Of a stretch of 64,000 nt of DNA, positions 35,146 to 44,726 are shown piece after piece (within the stretch, counting starts at the first letter, position 1; each line of letters opens with the position of its first letter). The stretch covers positions 484,167 to 548,166 of the forward strand of contig NZ_JOFH01000001.1 of the NCBI RefSeq assembly GCF_000721235.1, given 5' to 3'. The DNA is from Streptomyces olivaceus. GTDB lineage: Bacteria; Actinomycetota; Actinomycetes; Streptomycetales; Streptomycetaceae. The notes under the pieces are model-generated. The model worked only from the letters and a program-made list of their open reading frames with translations. It searched no databases and was not told the DNA's origin. A program made the position numbers and the translations under genes.

Positions 35146-36518
35146 CCGAAGTGCTCCTGCTGCTGGCGGCGGTCCTGCTGTCGCTCATGTGCGGCGCCTT
35201 CGTCGCGGCCGAGTTCTCGCTGACCACCGTCGAACGCGGCGAGCTGGAGCGGGCGGCGGAGCGCGGCGAGCGGGGCGCGGCCGGCGCGCTGAAGGGCGTA
35301 CGGAACCTGACCTTCCAACTGTCCGGGGCGCAGCTCGGCATCACGGTCACCAACCTGGTGGTCGGCATGCTGGCCGAACCCTCGGTCGCGGCTCTGATCG
35401 CGGGCCCGCTGGAGGACCTGGGGGCATCGCGCTCGACGGCGTCGTCGCTGGCGCTGGTGCTGGGCACGGCCCTGTCGACGGTCTTCCTGATGATCGTCGG
35501 CGAGCTGGTGCCGAAGAACTGGGCGATCTCCTCCCCGCTGGCCGTGGCCAAACGGGTCGGCGGTCCGCAGCGCTGGTTCAGCGCGGCCTTCCGGCCCTTC
35601 ATCGGCCACCTCAACAACACGGCCAACCGGATCGTGCGCCGCTTCGGCGTGGAGCCGGCCGAGGAACTGGCCTCCGCGCGCGGCCCGCAGGAACTGGCGG
35701 CCCTGGCGCGGCACTCGGCCAAGGAGGGCGCTCTGGAGCCCGACACGGCCGAGTTGTTCGTGCGGACCCTGAACCTGGCGGACCTGACGGCCCAGAACGT
35801 GATGACCCCGCGCGTGCAGGTCGTCGCCCTCGACACCTCCGCCACGTGCGAGGACGTGGCCGACGCGACCCGGGCGACCGGTCTGTCGCGGTTCCCCGTG
35901 TACCGGGACAGCCTGGACGCGGTGGTGGGGACCGCCCACGTCAAGGACGTGCTGGCGGTGCCGGCCGAACGGCGGCCCGGGATGCCGGTCACCGAGCTGA
36001 TGCGCGAACCGCTGCTGGTGCCGGAGTCGCTCACCGTGGACCGGCTGCTCGACCGGCTCTCCGGGCGGCGCACGATGGCCGTGGTGATCGACGAGTACGG
36101 CGGGACCGCGGGCGTAGCCACGCTGGAGGACATCGTGGAGGAGGTCGTCGGCGAGGTGCGGGACGAGCACGACCCGCACGAGACGCCCGAGCTGGACCCG
36201 GCCGGCACCGACGAACAGGGGCACGCCCTGTACTGGGCGGACGGTTCGGCCCGCGTGGACCGGCTCGCGCGGCTGGGCCTGCGGGTGCCCGAGGGCCCGT
36301 ACGAGACGGTCGCCGGGCTGGTCGCGGCGGAGCTGGGGCGCATCCCGGACGTGGGCGACACCCTGGACGTCACCGGCTGGCGGCTGGAGGTCGTGGACGC
36401 CACCGGACGCCGGGCGGCCCGGGTGCTGCTGCACGCACCGCTCGACGACGTCACCGGCGGGACGGCCGGGACGGGCGGGACGGGCCGCGGGGACCAGCAC
36501 GGGGAGGCCGGGCGATGA
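35142..36518 (+). CDS. CNNM/CorC-family membrane protein with CBS domains (first of pair)
   Basis: A 458-residue hemolysin-C/CNNM-type transporter implicated in Mg2+/Co2+ homeostasis. The DUF21 transmembrane domain (about residues 1-185) contains GAQLGITVTNL and ELVPKNWAI; paired CBS domains follow (NVMTPRVQVVAL, LSRFPVYRD, IDEYGGTAGV, LEDIVEEVVGE), then a CorC_HlyC transporter-associated domain. It ends in a Gly/Thr-rich tail. Its stop overlaps the second gene, so the two are made together and may form a heterodimer. Confidence 0.92.
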   Translation: MTEVLLLLAAVLLSLMCGAFVAAEFSLTTVERGELERAAERGERGAAGALKGVRNLTFQLSGAQLGITVTNLVVGMLAEPSVAALIAGPLEDLGASRSTASSLALVLGTALSTVFLMIVGELVPKNWAISSPLAVAKRVGGPQRWFSAAFRPFIGHLNNTANRIVRRFGVEPAEELASARGPQELAALARHSAKEGALEPDTAELFVRTLNLADLTAQNVMTPRVQVVALDTSATCEDVADATRATGLSRFPVYRDSLDAVVGTAHVKDVLAVPAERRPGMPVTELMREPLLVPESLTVDRLLDRLSGRRTMAVVIDEYGGTAGVATLEDIVEEVVGEVRDEHDPHETPELDPAGTDEQGHALYWADGSARVDRLARLGLRVPEGPYETVAGLVAAELGRIPDVGDTLDVTGWRLEVVDATGRRAARVLLHAPLDDVTGGTAGTGGTGRGDQHGEAGR

Positions 36519-37528
36519 CCGCCGTACAGCTGCTGATCGGTCTGGCGACGCTCGTCGTCAACGCGTTCTTCGTGGGCGCGGAGTTCGCGCTCATCTCGGT
36601 GCGCCGCAGCCAGGTGGAGCCGTACGCGGACGAGGGCGACCGGCGTGCGAAGCGCGTGCTGTGGGGTCTCGAACACGTGTCGGCGCTGCTGGCGGCGACC
36701 CAGCTCGGCATCACCCTGTGCACGCTGGTCCTCGGCATCGTGGCGGAACCGGCGATCGCCCGGCTGCTTGAGCCGGTGTTCCACGCCGTGGGCGTGCCCT
36801 CCGGCGCGGGCCACGCGGTGTCCTTCGTGATCGCCCTGGCAGTGGCGACGTACCTGCACATGCTGCTCGGCGAGATGGTGCCGAAGAACATCGCGCTGGC
36901 CGAGCCGGTGCGCAGCGCGCTGCTCCTCGGGCCGCCGCTGGTGGCCCTGTCCCGGGCTCTGCGGCCCGTGATCTTCACGATCAACGCCCTCGCCAACGGC
37001 CTGCTCAAGCTGCTCCGAGTGGAGGCGAAGGACGAGGTCGCGGCCACCTTCACGGACACGGAGCTGGCGGACATCGTCAAGGACGCGGGCGAGGCCGGGC
37101 TGATCGACGACCGGGCCCGGGAGCGGCTGCACGACGCCCTGGAGCTGGGCCGGAGGCCGGTGCGGGACGTGGTGCTGCCGCTGGAGCGCGTCGTCCACGC
37201 ACGCGTGGGGGTCACTCCGGAGCAGTTGGAGCAGCTGTCCGCCGAGTCGGGGTTCTCCCGCTTCCCGGTGGTGGACGCCGGCCGGCGCATCGTCGGCTAC
37301 CTGCACGTGAAGGACGCCCTGGACGCCGCGCCGCGCGACGTGGCGTTCCGGCTGCGGGACATGCGGCCCATCGCCCGGGTGCGGGAGCGGACCCCGATGG
37401 ACGACGTGCTGACCGCGATGCGGCGCAGCCGCACGCACGTGGCGGCCGTCCTCGGGTCCGACGGACGGCTGGCGGGGCTGGTGACGATGGAGGACGTACT
37501 GCGGGAGCTGTTCGGGCAGCGGACGTGA
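36515..37528 (+). CDS. CNNM/CorC-family membrane protein with CBS domains (second of pair)
   Basis: A 337-residue paralogue of the preceding protein: DUF21 with FFVGAEFALISVRRSQ, ATQLGITLCTL and GEMVPKNIALAEP, then CBS domains (GFSRFPVVDAGRRIVGYLHVKD, LVTMEDVLRELFG). It stops directly after the CBS pair and lacks the CorC_HlyC domain of its partner. The ATG lies in the partner's stop (ATGA). Tandem unequal CNNM pairs are common in actinobacteria. Confidence 0.92.
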   Translation: MTAVQLLIGLATLVVNAFFVGAEFALISVRRSQVEPYADEGDRRAKRVLWGLEHVSALLAATQLGITLCTLVLGIVAEPAIARLLEPVFHAVGVPSGAGHAVSFVIALAVATYLHMLLGEMVPKNIALAEPVRSALLLGPPLVALSRALRPVIFTINALANGLLKLLRVEAKDEVAATFTDTELADIVKDAGEAGLIDDRARERLHDALELGRRPVRDVVLPLERVVHARVGVTPEQLEQLSAESGFSRFPVVDAGRRIVGYLHVKDALDAAPRDVAFRLRDMRPIARVRERTPMDDVLTAMRRSRTHVAAVLGSDGRLAGLVTMEDVLRELFGQRT

Positions 37529-37610
37529 GCCGCCGACCACCGTCGCCGGCGGTCTGCGGGGAAGGGCGACCGACCGGCGGGTATGTGTAGGGGCTACCAT
37601 TTCTGTCGCC

Positions 37611-38393
37611 ATGCAGACGAACCCCACCCACACCAGCCTCGTCGCCCTCGGCGACTCCTTCACCGAGGGCATGTCGGACCGGCTGCCCGACGGCTCCTAC
37701 CGCGGCTGGGCCGACCTCCTCGCCGCCCGGATGGCGGCCCGCGCCCCGGGCTTCCGGTACGCCAACCTCGCGGTGCGCGGGAAGCTCATCGGGCAGATCG
37801 TCGACGAGCAGGTCGACGTGGCGGCGGCCATGGGGGCCGACGTGATCACCCTGGTCGGCGGGCTCAACGACACCCTGCGGCCCAAGTGCGACATGGCCCG
37901 GGTGCGGGATCTGCTGACGCAGGCGGTGGAGCGGCTGGCCCCGAGCTGCGAGCAGCTGGTGCTGATGCGCAGCCCCGGCCGCCAGGGACCGGTCCTCGAC
38001 CGGTTCCGGCCCCGTATGGAGGCCCTGTTCGCGATCATCGACGACCTGGCGGCCCGGCACGGCGCCGTGGTCGTCGACCTGTACGGGGCCCGGTCGCTGG
38101 CCGACCCGCGGCTGTGGGACGTGGACCGGCTGCATCTGACGGCCGACGGGCACCGCCGGGTCGCGGAGGCCGTGTGGCAGGCGCTCGGTCACGAGGCCGA
38201 GGACCCCGACTGGCACGCGCCGGTTCCGGCGACACCGCCCCCCGGCTGGATCATGCGCCGCGGCGCCGACGTCCGGTTCGCCCGGCAGCACCTGCTGCCC
38301 TGGATGGGCCGCAGGCTGACCGGCCGGTCGTCCGGCGACGGCCGGCCGCCCAAGCGCCCGGAGCTGCTGCCGTACGAGGACGCCGCGCCCTGA
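37611..38393 (+). CDS. SGNH/GDSL-family hydrolase
   Basis: A 260-residue cytoplasmic-looking esterase/lipase-type hydrolase. Block I is ALGDSFTEGM with the nucleophile Ser, the oxyanion Gly is in LAVRGKLIG, block III is VGGLNDTLRP with Asn, and block V is DRLHLTADGH with catalytic Asp and His. There is no signal peptide. The C-terminal 50 residues are basic and Pro-rich. Substrate unknown; purB follows 85 bp downstream. Confidence 0.9.
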   Translation: MQTNPTHTSLVALGDSFTEGMSDRLPDGSYRGWADLLAARMAARAPGFRYANLAVRGKLIGQIVDEQVDVAAAMGADVITLVGGLNDTLRPKCDMARVRDLLTQAVERLAPSCEQLVLMRSPGRQGPVLDRFRPRMEALFAIIDDLAARHGAVVVDLYGARSLADPRLWDVDRLHLTADGHRRVAEAVWQALGHEAEDPDWHAPVPATPPPGWIMRRGADVRFARQHLLPWMGRRLTGRSSGDGRPPKRPELLPYEDAAP

Positions 38394-38478
38394 TCCCGGA
38401 CCGCGCAGGCCGCTCGTAGGTTCCGACGAAGAACCCCCCGGCACCGGCCTGCACGAATCGCCAGTAGAATTCCGCTAC

Positions 38479-39921
38479 GTGACTTCCGCTCCCGCCAAGC
38501 CCCGCATCCCGAACGTCCTCGCCGGACGCTACGCCTCCGCCGAGCTCGCCACGCTCTGGTCGCCCGAGCACAAGGTGAAGCTGGAGCGCCGGCTCTGGCT
38601 CGCCGTGCTGCGGGCCCAGAAGGACCTCGGCATCGAGGTGCCCGACGCCGCGCTCGCCGACTACGAGCGCGTCCTCGACCAGGTCGACCTGGCCTCGATC
38701 GCCGAGCGCGAGAAGGTCACGCGGCACGACGTGAAGGCGCGGATCGAGGAGTTCAACGACCTCGCCGGGCACGAGCACGTGCACAAGGGCATGACCTCCC
38801 GCGACCTGACGGAGAACGTGGAGCAGCTGCAGGTCCGGCTGTCGCTGGAGCTGGTGCGCGACCGTTCGGTGGCCGTCCTGGCCCGTCTGGGCAAGCTGGC
38901 CGGCGAGTACGCCGAGCTGGTCGTGGCCGGGCGCTCCCACAATGTCGCCGCGCAGGCCACGACGCTGGGCAAGCGGTTCGCCACCGCGGCCGACGAGCTG
39001 CTGGTGGCGTACGGCCGGGTCGAGGAGCTGCTCGGCCGCTACCCGCTGCGCGGCATCAAGGGTCCGGTCGGCACCGCGCAGGACATGCTGGACCTGCTCG
39101 GCGGCGACGCCGGCAAGCTCGCCGAGCTGGAGCGGCGGATCGCCGGGCACCTGGGCTTCTCGCAGGCGTTCACCTCCGTCGGCCAGGTCTACCCGCGCTC
39201 GCTGGACTACGAGGTGGTCACCGCGCTGGTGCAGCTCGCGGCGGCGCCGTCCTCGCTGGCCAAGACGGTCCGCCTGATGGCCGGGCACGAGCTGGTCACC
39301 GAGGGCTTCAAGCCCGGCCAGGTCGGCTCCTCCGCGATGCCGCACAAGATGAACACCCGCTCCTGCGAGCGTGTCAACGGCCTGATGGTGATCCTGCGCG
39401 GCTACGCGTCGATGACCGGGGAGCTGGCGGGCGACCAGTGGAACGAGGGCGACGTGTCCTGCTCGGTGGTCCGCCGGGTCGCGCTGCCCGACGCGTTCTT
39501 CGCGCTGGACGGCCTCCTGGAGACGTTCCTGACCGTCCTCGACGAGTTCGGCGCCTTCCCGGCGGTCGTGGCCCGGGAGCTGGACCGCTACCTGCCGTTC
39601 CTGGCCACCACCAAGGTGCTGATGGGCTCGGTGCGGGCCGGGGTGGGCCGCGAGGTCGCGCACGAGGCGATCAAGGAGAACGCGGTGGCCTCCGCGCTGG
39701 CGATGCGCGAGCAGGGCGCCGAGCGCAACGAACTCCTCGACAAGCTCGCCGACGACGAGCGCATTCCGCTGGACCGCGCCGCCCTGGACGCGCTGATGGC
39801 CGACAAGCTCTCGTTCACCGGCGCGGCGGCCGACCAGGTCGGTGCCGTCGTCGGACGGATCGAGGACATCGTCAAGCGGCACCCGGAGGCCGCGGGCTAC
39901 ACGCCCGGAGCCATCCTCTGA
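38479..39921 (+). CDS. purB: Adenylosuccinate lyase
   Basis: Cleaves SAICAR and adenylosuccinate in purine synthesis. The 480-residue fumarase/aspartase-superfamily protein shows the substrate loop HVHKGMTSRDLTENVEQ and the signature GSSAMPHKMNTRSCERVNG with the catalytic Ser loop. The GTG at 38479 is the start. Its stop overlaps the putative CTG start of the following glycosylase gene. Confidence 0.96.
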   Translation: MTSAPAKPRIPNVLAGRYASAELATLWSPEHKVKLERRLWLAVLRAQKDLGIEVPDAALADYERVLDQVDLASIAEREKVTRHDVKARIEEFNDLAGHEHVHKGMTSRDLTENVEQLQVRLSLELVRDRSVAVLARLGKLAGEYAELVVAGRSHNVAAQATTLGKRFATAADELLVAYGRVEELLGRYPLRGIKGPVGTAQDMLDLLGGDAGKLAELERRIAGHLGFSQAFTSVGQVYPRSLDYEVVTALVQLAAAPSSLAKTVRLMAGHELVTEGFKPGQVGSSAMPHKMNTRSCERVNGLMVILRGYASMTGELAGDQWNEGDVSCSVVRRVALPDAFFALDGLLETFLTVLDEFGAFPAVVARELDRYLPFLATTKVLMGSVRAGVGREVAHEAIKENAVASALAMREQGAERNELLDKLADDERIPLDRAALDALMADKLSFTGAAADQVGAVVGRIEDIVKRHPEAAGYTPGAIL

Positions 39922-40475
39922 CCCGCTTCACCCGGGCCGAGCTGGAGGCCGCCCGCGACCGTCTCGTGCCGGACGTCGTCGCGGACGGTCTCGATGTGCT
40001 GTTCTGCGGCATCAACCCCGGCCTGATGACGGCGGTGACCGGCCACCACTTCGCGCGGCCCGGCAACCGGTTCTGGCCGGTGCTCCACCTGTCCGGGTTC
40101 ACGCCGCGGCTGTTGATCCCCTCGGAGCAGGACGAACTGCCGTCGTACGGGCTCGGGATCACCAACGTCGTGGCGCGGGCCAGCGCGCGGGCGGACGAGC
40201 TGACCGCCGAGGAGTACCGGGAGGGCGGGCGGCTGCTGGTCTCCAAGGTCGCGCGTCTGCGGCCGCGTTGGCTCGCCGTGGTCGGTGTCACCGCGTACCG
40301 GGCGGCCTTCGACGACCGGCACGCGCGGGTGGGGCCGCAGGAGCGGACGTTCGGCGGCACGCGGGTGTGGGTGCTGCCGAACCCCAGCGGGCTGAACGCC
40401 CACTGGACGGCGCAGACGATGGCGGAGGAGTTCGCCCGGCTGCGGGTCGCGGCACGGGCGGACACGGAGGCGTAG
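39918..40475 (+). CDS. mug: G/U mismatch-specific DNA glycosylase, apparent CTG start
   Basis: Removes uracil or etheno-cytosine opposite guanine. The uracil-glycosylase-fold motifs are FCGINPG near residue 33 and LPNPSGLNAHW near residue 160, plus HFARPGNRFWPVL. No ATG, GTG or TTG precedes the conserved N-terminus (FTRAELEAARDR). The CTG at 39918 overlaps the purB TGA and has GGAG seven bases upstream, so I take it as start (185 aa). A GTG at 39966 is the fallback and would trim the first helix. Confidence 0.85.
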   Translation: MTRFTRAELEAARDRLVPDVVADGLDVLFCGINPGLMTAVTGHHFARPGNRFWPVLHLSGFTPRLLIPSEQDELPSYGLGITNVVARASARADELTAEEYREGGRLLVSKVARLRPRWLAVVGVTAYRAAFDDRHARVGPQERTFGGTRVWVLPNPSGLNAHWTAQTMAEEFARLRVAARADTEA

Positions 40476-40538
40476 GACCGGCGGCCGGCACCCGGTGGCC
40501 ACCGGTCTTCCGGCGGGCCCCCGGGACCGCGGCGCCGG

Positions 40539-40979
40539 TCACGGCGGGGCGTTCCGCGCGATCACGGCCAGGAGCTGCACCTCGTCCGTCTCGTCCCGGT
40601 CGGCGACGGCCACCGCGACCCAGCGGCCGGTGCCCCGGACCTCCCAGACGTACGCCACGCGCGCGCGTGCGCTCAGGCCGGCCCAGGGCTCGGGTATCTC
40701 CTCCCTCTCGGTCCGCAGCAGGACCGTCTGCAGGTTCCACGGGAGGGTCTCGCCCCAGCGCGGCGCCAGGCGTTCGAACAGGGCGTCCCTGGTCTTCTCG
40801 TACTGATCCACCGTCGCCGCCCGTTCGCCCGGATCGCCCGTACGCAGGCCGTGGCTCGACTCCAGTACCGCCGTGAAGTGGCCGGGAGCCCCGGTGACCC
40901 CGTCCGACGGGCCGTGCTCCGCCGGGAAGGGGCGGTGGCACAGCTCGTCGACGAGGGCGATGTGCCGCGCGATGTCCAT
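40539..40979 (-). CDS. Hypothetical protein (146 aa)
   Basis: From MDIARHIALVDELCHRPF the protein looks cytosolic, with an N-terminal helical part (residues 1-75, DQYEKTRDALFERL) and a beta-rich C-terminal half (RVAYVWEVRGTGRWVAVAVADRDETDE). I do not recognise a named family, though similar proteins are familiar next to mug in Streptomyces. It is convergent with mug and precedes no obvious partner. Confidence 0.75.
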   Translation of the reverse strand: MDIARHIALVDELCHRPFPAEHGPSDGVTGAPGHFTAVLESSHGLRTGDPGERAATVDQYEKTRDALFERLAPRWGETLPWNLQTVLLRTEREEIPEPWAGLSARARVAYVWEVRGTGRWVAVAVADRDETDEVQLLAVIARNAPP

Positions 40980-41037
40980 GCCCCCAGTAAACCGGCCGCC
41001 ACTGACAATTGGCTGCCCGTCAGCCCGTCCCCGGCGG

Positions 41038-41763
41038 TCAGGCGTCCCGGGTGCACAGCCGCCAGGCACCCGCGGCGAGTGCGGCGGCCGCCCACAGCGC
41101 GGTCACCGCCAGCCCGCTCCAGGGGCCGAGCGGCCCGTCGGACGTCTGGTGCAGGACGACTTGCCCCGCCTGGTCCGGCAGGAAGCGGGCGGCGCTGCCG
41201 GCCGCGTCCCCGATCACGAAGGAGACGACGAGGATGAACGGGATGAGGGTGGACAGGGTGGCCACGCCACTGCGGAACAGGGCGGTGAGACCGGCCGCGA
41301 ACAGGGCGATGAGCATGAGGTAGATCCCGCACCCCAGGACGCCGCGGGCCTGCTCGCCGGCGGAGAGGCCGGCCGCCGCGCCGCCGAGGACGGCGCGCGC
41401 GGTGAACAGGGCGGTGAGCCCGGTGACCAGCCCCACGACGAGGACCGGTACGGCGACGGCCGTCAGCTTGGCCGCGAACCACCGGCCGCGCCGCGGGACG
41501 GCGGCCAGCGAGAGCCGGATCGCGTTCCCGTGGTACTCGGCGGAGACGGTCAGGGCACCGAACACGATCGCCGCGATCTGGCCGGGCCACACGCCGGACA
41601 GGGACGCGAACAGCGGGTCGGAGCCGGGGTCGGCGGCGCCGGAGCCGGCGGCCAGTGCGGAGAACGCCGTGACGGCCAGGAACACGGCCGGCAGGGTGCC
41701 GTACAGCGGGCGCAGAGTGCGGATCTTGAGGGCCTCCGCGCGGAGCACGGGCGTGAACGGCAT
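41038..41763 (-). CDS. ABC transporter permease (ABC-2 type)
   Basis: A 241-residue permease with six hydrophobic segments beginning after RAEALKIRTLRP, the usual lead of ABC-2 exporters, and the coupling segment SAEYHGNAIRLSLAAVPRRG. Its ATPase is the preceding gene with a 1-bp gap. With the divergent two-component system it resembles drug- or peptide-resistance modules such as BcrAB-type exporters. Substrate unknown. Confidence 0.88.
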   Translation of the reverse strand: MPFTPVLRAEALKIRTLRPLYGTLPAVFLAVTAFSALAAGSGAADPGSDPLFASLSGVWPGQIAAIVFGALTVSAEYHGNAIRLSLAAVPRRGRWFAAKLTAVAVPVLVVGLVTGLTALFTARAVLGGAAAGLSAGEQARGVLGCGIYLMLIALFAAGLTALFRSGVATLSTLIPFILVVSFVIGDAAGSAARFLPDQAGQVVLHQTSDGPLGPWSGLAVTALWAAAALAAGAWRLCTRDA

Positions 41764-41764
41764 G

Positions 41765-42685
41765 TCAGGCCTCCTGGGGCTGTGCGGTGAACTCGGTCTC
41801 GGTGGCGGTCAGGTCGAGGTAGGCCTGCTCCAGCGTGCCCGTGTCCGCGGTGAGTTCGAGGACGGGTACGCCCGCGTCGGACAGGAGGCGGCCGACGTCC
41901 TCCACGCGCGCGTGGTGCACGGTCCAGTACCCGTCGTCGTGTTCCACGGCCTCGTGGCCGTGCCGGGCGACGGCGGCCCTGAGCGCGGCGGCGTCCGGGG
42001 TGCGGACGCGGACGCGCGGCTGCACGCGCGCGTCGATGAAGTCCCGCATCGGCAGGTCGGCGAGCAGCCGGCCCCGGCCGAGGACCACCAGGTGGTCGGC
42101 GAAGGAGGCGGTCTCGTTCATCAGATGGCTGGAGACGAGCACCGTGCGCCCCTGGGCCGCGAGCCGGCGCAGCAGTTCGCGGATCCACACGATGCCCTCG
42201 GGGTCGAGACCGTTGGCGGGCTCGTCGAGCATCACCGCCTCGGGGTCGCCCAGCAGGGCGGCGGCGATGCCCAGGCGCTGACGCATGCCCAGGGAGTACG
42301 TCCCGACCCGGCGGCGGGCCACCGCCGCGATGCCCGTCTCCTCCAGGACCTCGTCGACCCGGCGCGCCGCGATGCGGTTGCTCGCCGCCAGGACGCGCAG
42401 GTGGTCCCGCGCGGTGCGCGAACCGTGGGCGGAGTCCGAGTCGAGCAGGGCACCGACGTGGCGCAGCGGCTCGGCGAGGGTGCGGTAGGGGCGGCTCCCG
42501 ACGGTCGCGGTCCCGGACGTCGGCCGGTCGAGGCCGAGGACGAGCCGCATGGTGGTGGACTTGCCGGCGCCGTTCGGGCCGAGGAAACCGGTGACGCGGC
42601 CGGGGCGGACGGTGAAGGTGAGATCGTCCACGGCCCGCCGGGTGCCGTACTCCTTGGTGAGGTTCCGGACGTCGATGCTGGTCAT
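41765..42685 (-). CDS. ABC transporter ATP-binding protein
   Basis: A 306-residue ATPase with Walker A GPNGAGKST, signature YSLGMRQRLG, Walker B AVMLDEPANGLDP and H-loop VSSHLMNE; the C-terminal 80 residues form the accessory domain seen in bacitracin-type (BcrA) ATPases. The ATG at 42685 heads the exporter operon and is divergent from a histidine-kinase gene, 108 bp away. Confidence 0.93.
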   Translation of the reverse strand: MTSIDVRNLTKEYGTRRAVDDLTFTVRPGRVTGFLGPNGAGKSTTMRLVLGLDRPTSGTATVGSRPYRTLAEPLRHVGALLDSDSAHGSRTARDHLRVLAASNRIAARRVDEVLEETGIAAVARRRVGTYSLGMRQRLGIAAALLGDPEAVMLDEPANGLDPEGIVWIRELLRRLAAQGRTVLVSSHLMNETASFADHLVVLGRGRLLADLPMRDFIDARVQPRVRVRTPDAAALRAAVARHGHEAVEHDDGYWTVHHARVEDVGRLLSDAGVPVLELTADTGTLEQAYLDLTATETEFTAQPQEA

Positions 42686-42793
42686 GGGAGCAGCGTGCCC
42701 CGGAGTGGGGCGCGGTGGCCTCCCCCGCGCGAGGACGGCGTCTCCCCCGTGCGGGGGAGCCCGGCTGTCGGCGCCGGGTGGCACGATGACGCG

Positions 42794-43951
42794 ATGGTCC
42801 GCCTGCTGCGCCCGCTGGCCCGCGGGGCGACGTACACGCGCCTTCTGCACCTGTGGGTGCCGATGGCGGCGCTCAGCGTGTGGCTGTGGGTCCAGCCGGA
42901 GCTGCCGTGGGTGCCGCTGCTCGTGCTGGTCCCGGTGGGCCTGGTCCCCGGGGTGCGCGTGGGCGAGGGGGCGCAGGCGCGGCTGCTGCTGACGCCGGGC
43001 GAGCCGGAGTCCCAGTGGGCGGCGCGGCCCGCCGCGGCCTGGCGGGACCGGTGGCGGACCGTGCTGTGGCTGCAGCTGCGGATGGTGCTGGGCGGGGTGG
43101 CGGCGTGCGGCACGGTGTGGCTGCCGCTCCTGTCGTACGCCCTGGCCGCCCGTGCGGTGGGGCACGGGACCGGGGAGCCGGCCGCCCTGGGCGGTGCGGA
43201 ACCGCAGTGGCTGTACGCCCTGTTGGCGCCGCTCCCGCTGGTCGTGCTGTACGCGCTGGTGGTCGGGCTGGGCGAGCTGGTGACCGCCGCCGGACGGCGT
43301 CTGCTCGGTCCTTCGGCCGCCGAGCGCCTCGCGGCCCTGGAGGAGCGCACCGACCAGCTCCTGGAACGCACCCGCATCGCGCGCGAGCTGCACGACTCCA
43401 TCGGCCACGCGCTGACCGTGGCCGTCCTGCAGGCGGGCGCCGCCCGCGCGGCGGACAGCCCCGAGTTCACCGACCGGGCCCTGACGGCGATCGAGGAGAC
43501 CGGCAGGGCGGCACTGGAGGACCTGGAGCGGGTGCTCGGCGTGCTGCGGGAGGCGGGGAGGCCCGCGGGCCCCCGGCCGACGCTCACCGAAGCGGACCGG
43601 CTCCTGGAGTCGGCGCGCGCCTCCGGTACCAGGGTCGACGCCGAGGTCACGGGCCCGCTGGAGAGCCTGCCGGGCCCGGTCTCCCGCGAGGGCTACCGCA
43701 TTCTCCAGGAGGCGCTGACCAATGTGCTGCGGCACGCGGGCGCGGTGCCGGCGCGGGTGCGGGTCGAGGTGTCGGGGGGCGCGCTCGTCCTGGAGGTGCG
43801 CAACGCGCTGCCGGCGTCCGGCACCGAGGCCGGCCGCGGCAGCGGACTGCGCGGCATACGCGAGCGGGCGGCGCTGCTGGGCGGGCGGGCTTGCACGGGG
43901 CCGGACGGCACCGGGGACTGGCGGGTACGCGTCGAGCTGCCGGCGGGCTGA
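42794..43951 (+). CDS. Sensor histidine kinase, HisKA_3 (NarL-type partner)
   Basis: A 385-residue kinase with about four transmembrane segments in its first 170 residues, then the HisKA_3 dimerisation domain with phospho-His in [22 protein letters not shown], and a short HATPase with [14 protein letters not shown] and [11 protein letters not shown]. It is divergent from the ABC exporter, 14 bp before its response regulator, an arrangement like LiaS-type envelope-stress modules. Confidence 0.92.
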   Translation: MVRLLRPLARGATYTRLLHLWVPMAALSVWLWVQPELPWVPLLVLVPVGLVPGVRVGEGAQARLLLTPGEPESQWAARPAAAWRDRWRTVLWLQLRMVLGGVAACGTVWLPLLSYALAARAVGHGTGEPAALGGAEPQWLYALLAPLPLVVLYALVVGLGELVTAAGRRLLGPSAAERLAALEERTDQLLERTRIARELHDSIGHALTVAVLQAGAARAADSPEFTDRALTAIEETGRAALEDLERVLGVLREAGRPAGPRPTLTEADRLLESARASGTRVDAEVTGPLESLPGPVSREGYRILQEALTNVLRHAGAVPARVRVEVSGGALVLEVRNALPASGTEAGRGSGLRGIRERAALLGGRACTGPDGTGDWRVRVELPAG

Positions 43952-43965
43952 TCTACGCTGGGCCG

Positions 43966-44628
43966 ATGCCGGTCACAGTGCTGCTCGTCGACGACGAACC
44001 GCTGGTGCGCGCGGGTCTGCGGGCGGTGCTGGAGGCGCAGCCTGACATCGAGGTGGCCGGGGAGGCCGCGGACGGGGCGGCGGTCGTGCCGCTGGTGCGG
44101 CGGTTGCGTCCCGACGTGGTCGCCATGGACGTCCGGATGCCGCTGCTGGACGGGATCGAGGCGACGCGCGCGCTGCTGCGGACGGTGTCGGACCCGCCGA
44201 GGATCCTGGTGGTGACGACCTTCGAGAACGACGAGTACGTGTACGAGGCGCTGCGGGCGGGCGCCGACGGGTTCCTGCTCAAGCGCGCCCGGCCGGCCGA
44301 GATCGTGCACGCGGTCCGGCTGATCGCCGAGGGCGAGTCCCTGCTGTTCCCCGCCTCGGTGCGGCGGCTGGCCGCCGAGTACGGCGACGGCGGTGGCAAC
44401 CGCGCGGCCCGCGCGGAGTTGGAACGGGCGCGGCTGACCGACCGGGAGGGCGAGGTGCTCCGGCTGATGGCGCGCGGGCTGTCGAACGCGGAGATCGCCG
44501 CCCGGCTCGTGGTCGGCACCGAGACGGTGAAGTCCCACGTGAGCGCGGTGCTGGCGAAGCTGGGGGCGCGGGACCGCACGCAGGCGGTGATCACGGCGTA
44601 CGAGTCGGGGTTCGTGACGCCCGGGTGA
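43966..44628 (+). CDS. LuxR/NarL-family response regulator
   Basis: A 220-residue regulator. The receiver has acidic VDDEP, phospho-Asp in [14 protein letters not shown] and Lys in [10 protein letters not shown]; the C-terminal LuxR helix-turn-helix is [25 protein letters not shown] with [17 protein letters not shown]. Cotranscribed with the upstream kinase; the divergent ABC exporter is the probable target. Confidence 0.94.
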   Translation: MPVTVLLVDDEPLVRAGLRAVLEAQPDIEVAGEAADGAAVVPLVRRLRPDVVAMDVRMPLLDGIEATRALLRTVSDPPRILVVTTFENDEYVYEALRAGADGFLLKRARPAEIVHAVRLIAEGESLLFPASVRRLAAEYGDGGGNRAARAELERARLTDREGEVLRLMARGLSNAEIAARLVVGTETVKSHVSAVLAKLGARDRTQAVITAYESGFVTPG

Positions 44629-44726
44629 GGCGCCCCTCCGGGCCGGGAAGAGGCCGACCGGCACTCGCCGGGGTGGAGCGGGCCGAGTACGATCCGGGCC
44701 ACACGCACGAGCTGGGAGGACGGACC

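Noticed and set aside
34559..37672. 1037-codon minus-strand frame over the CNNM/CorC pair
   Set aside because: Third-position GC shadow; the plus strand holds two complete, motif-bearing genes in coupled order.
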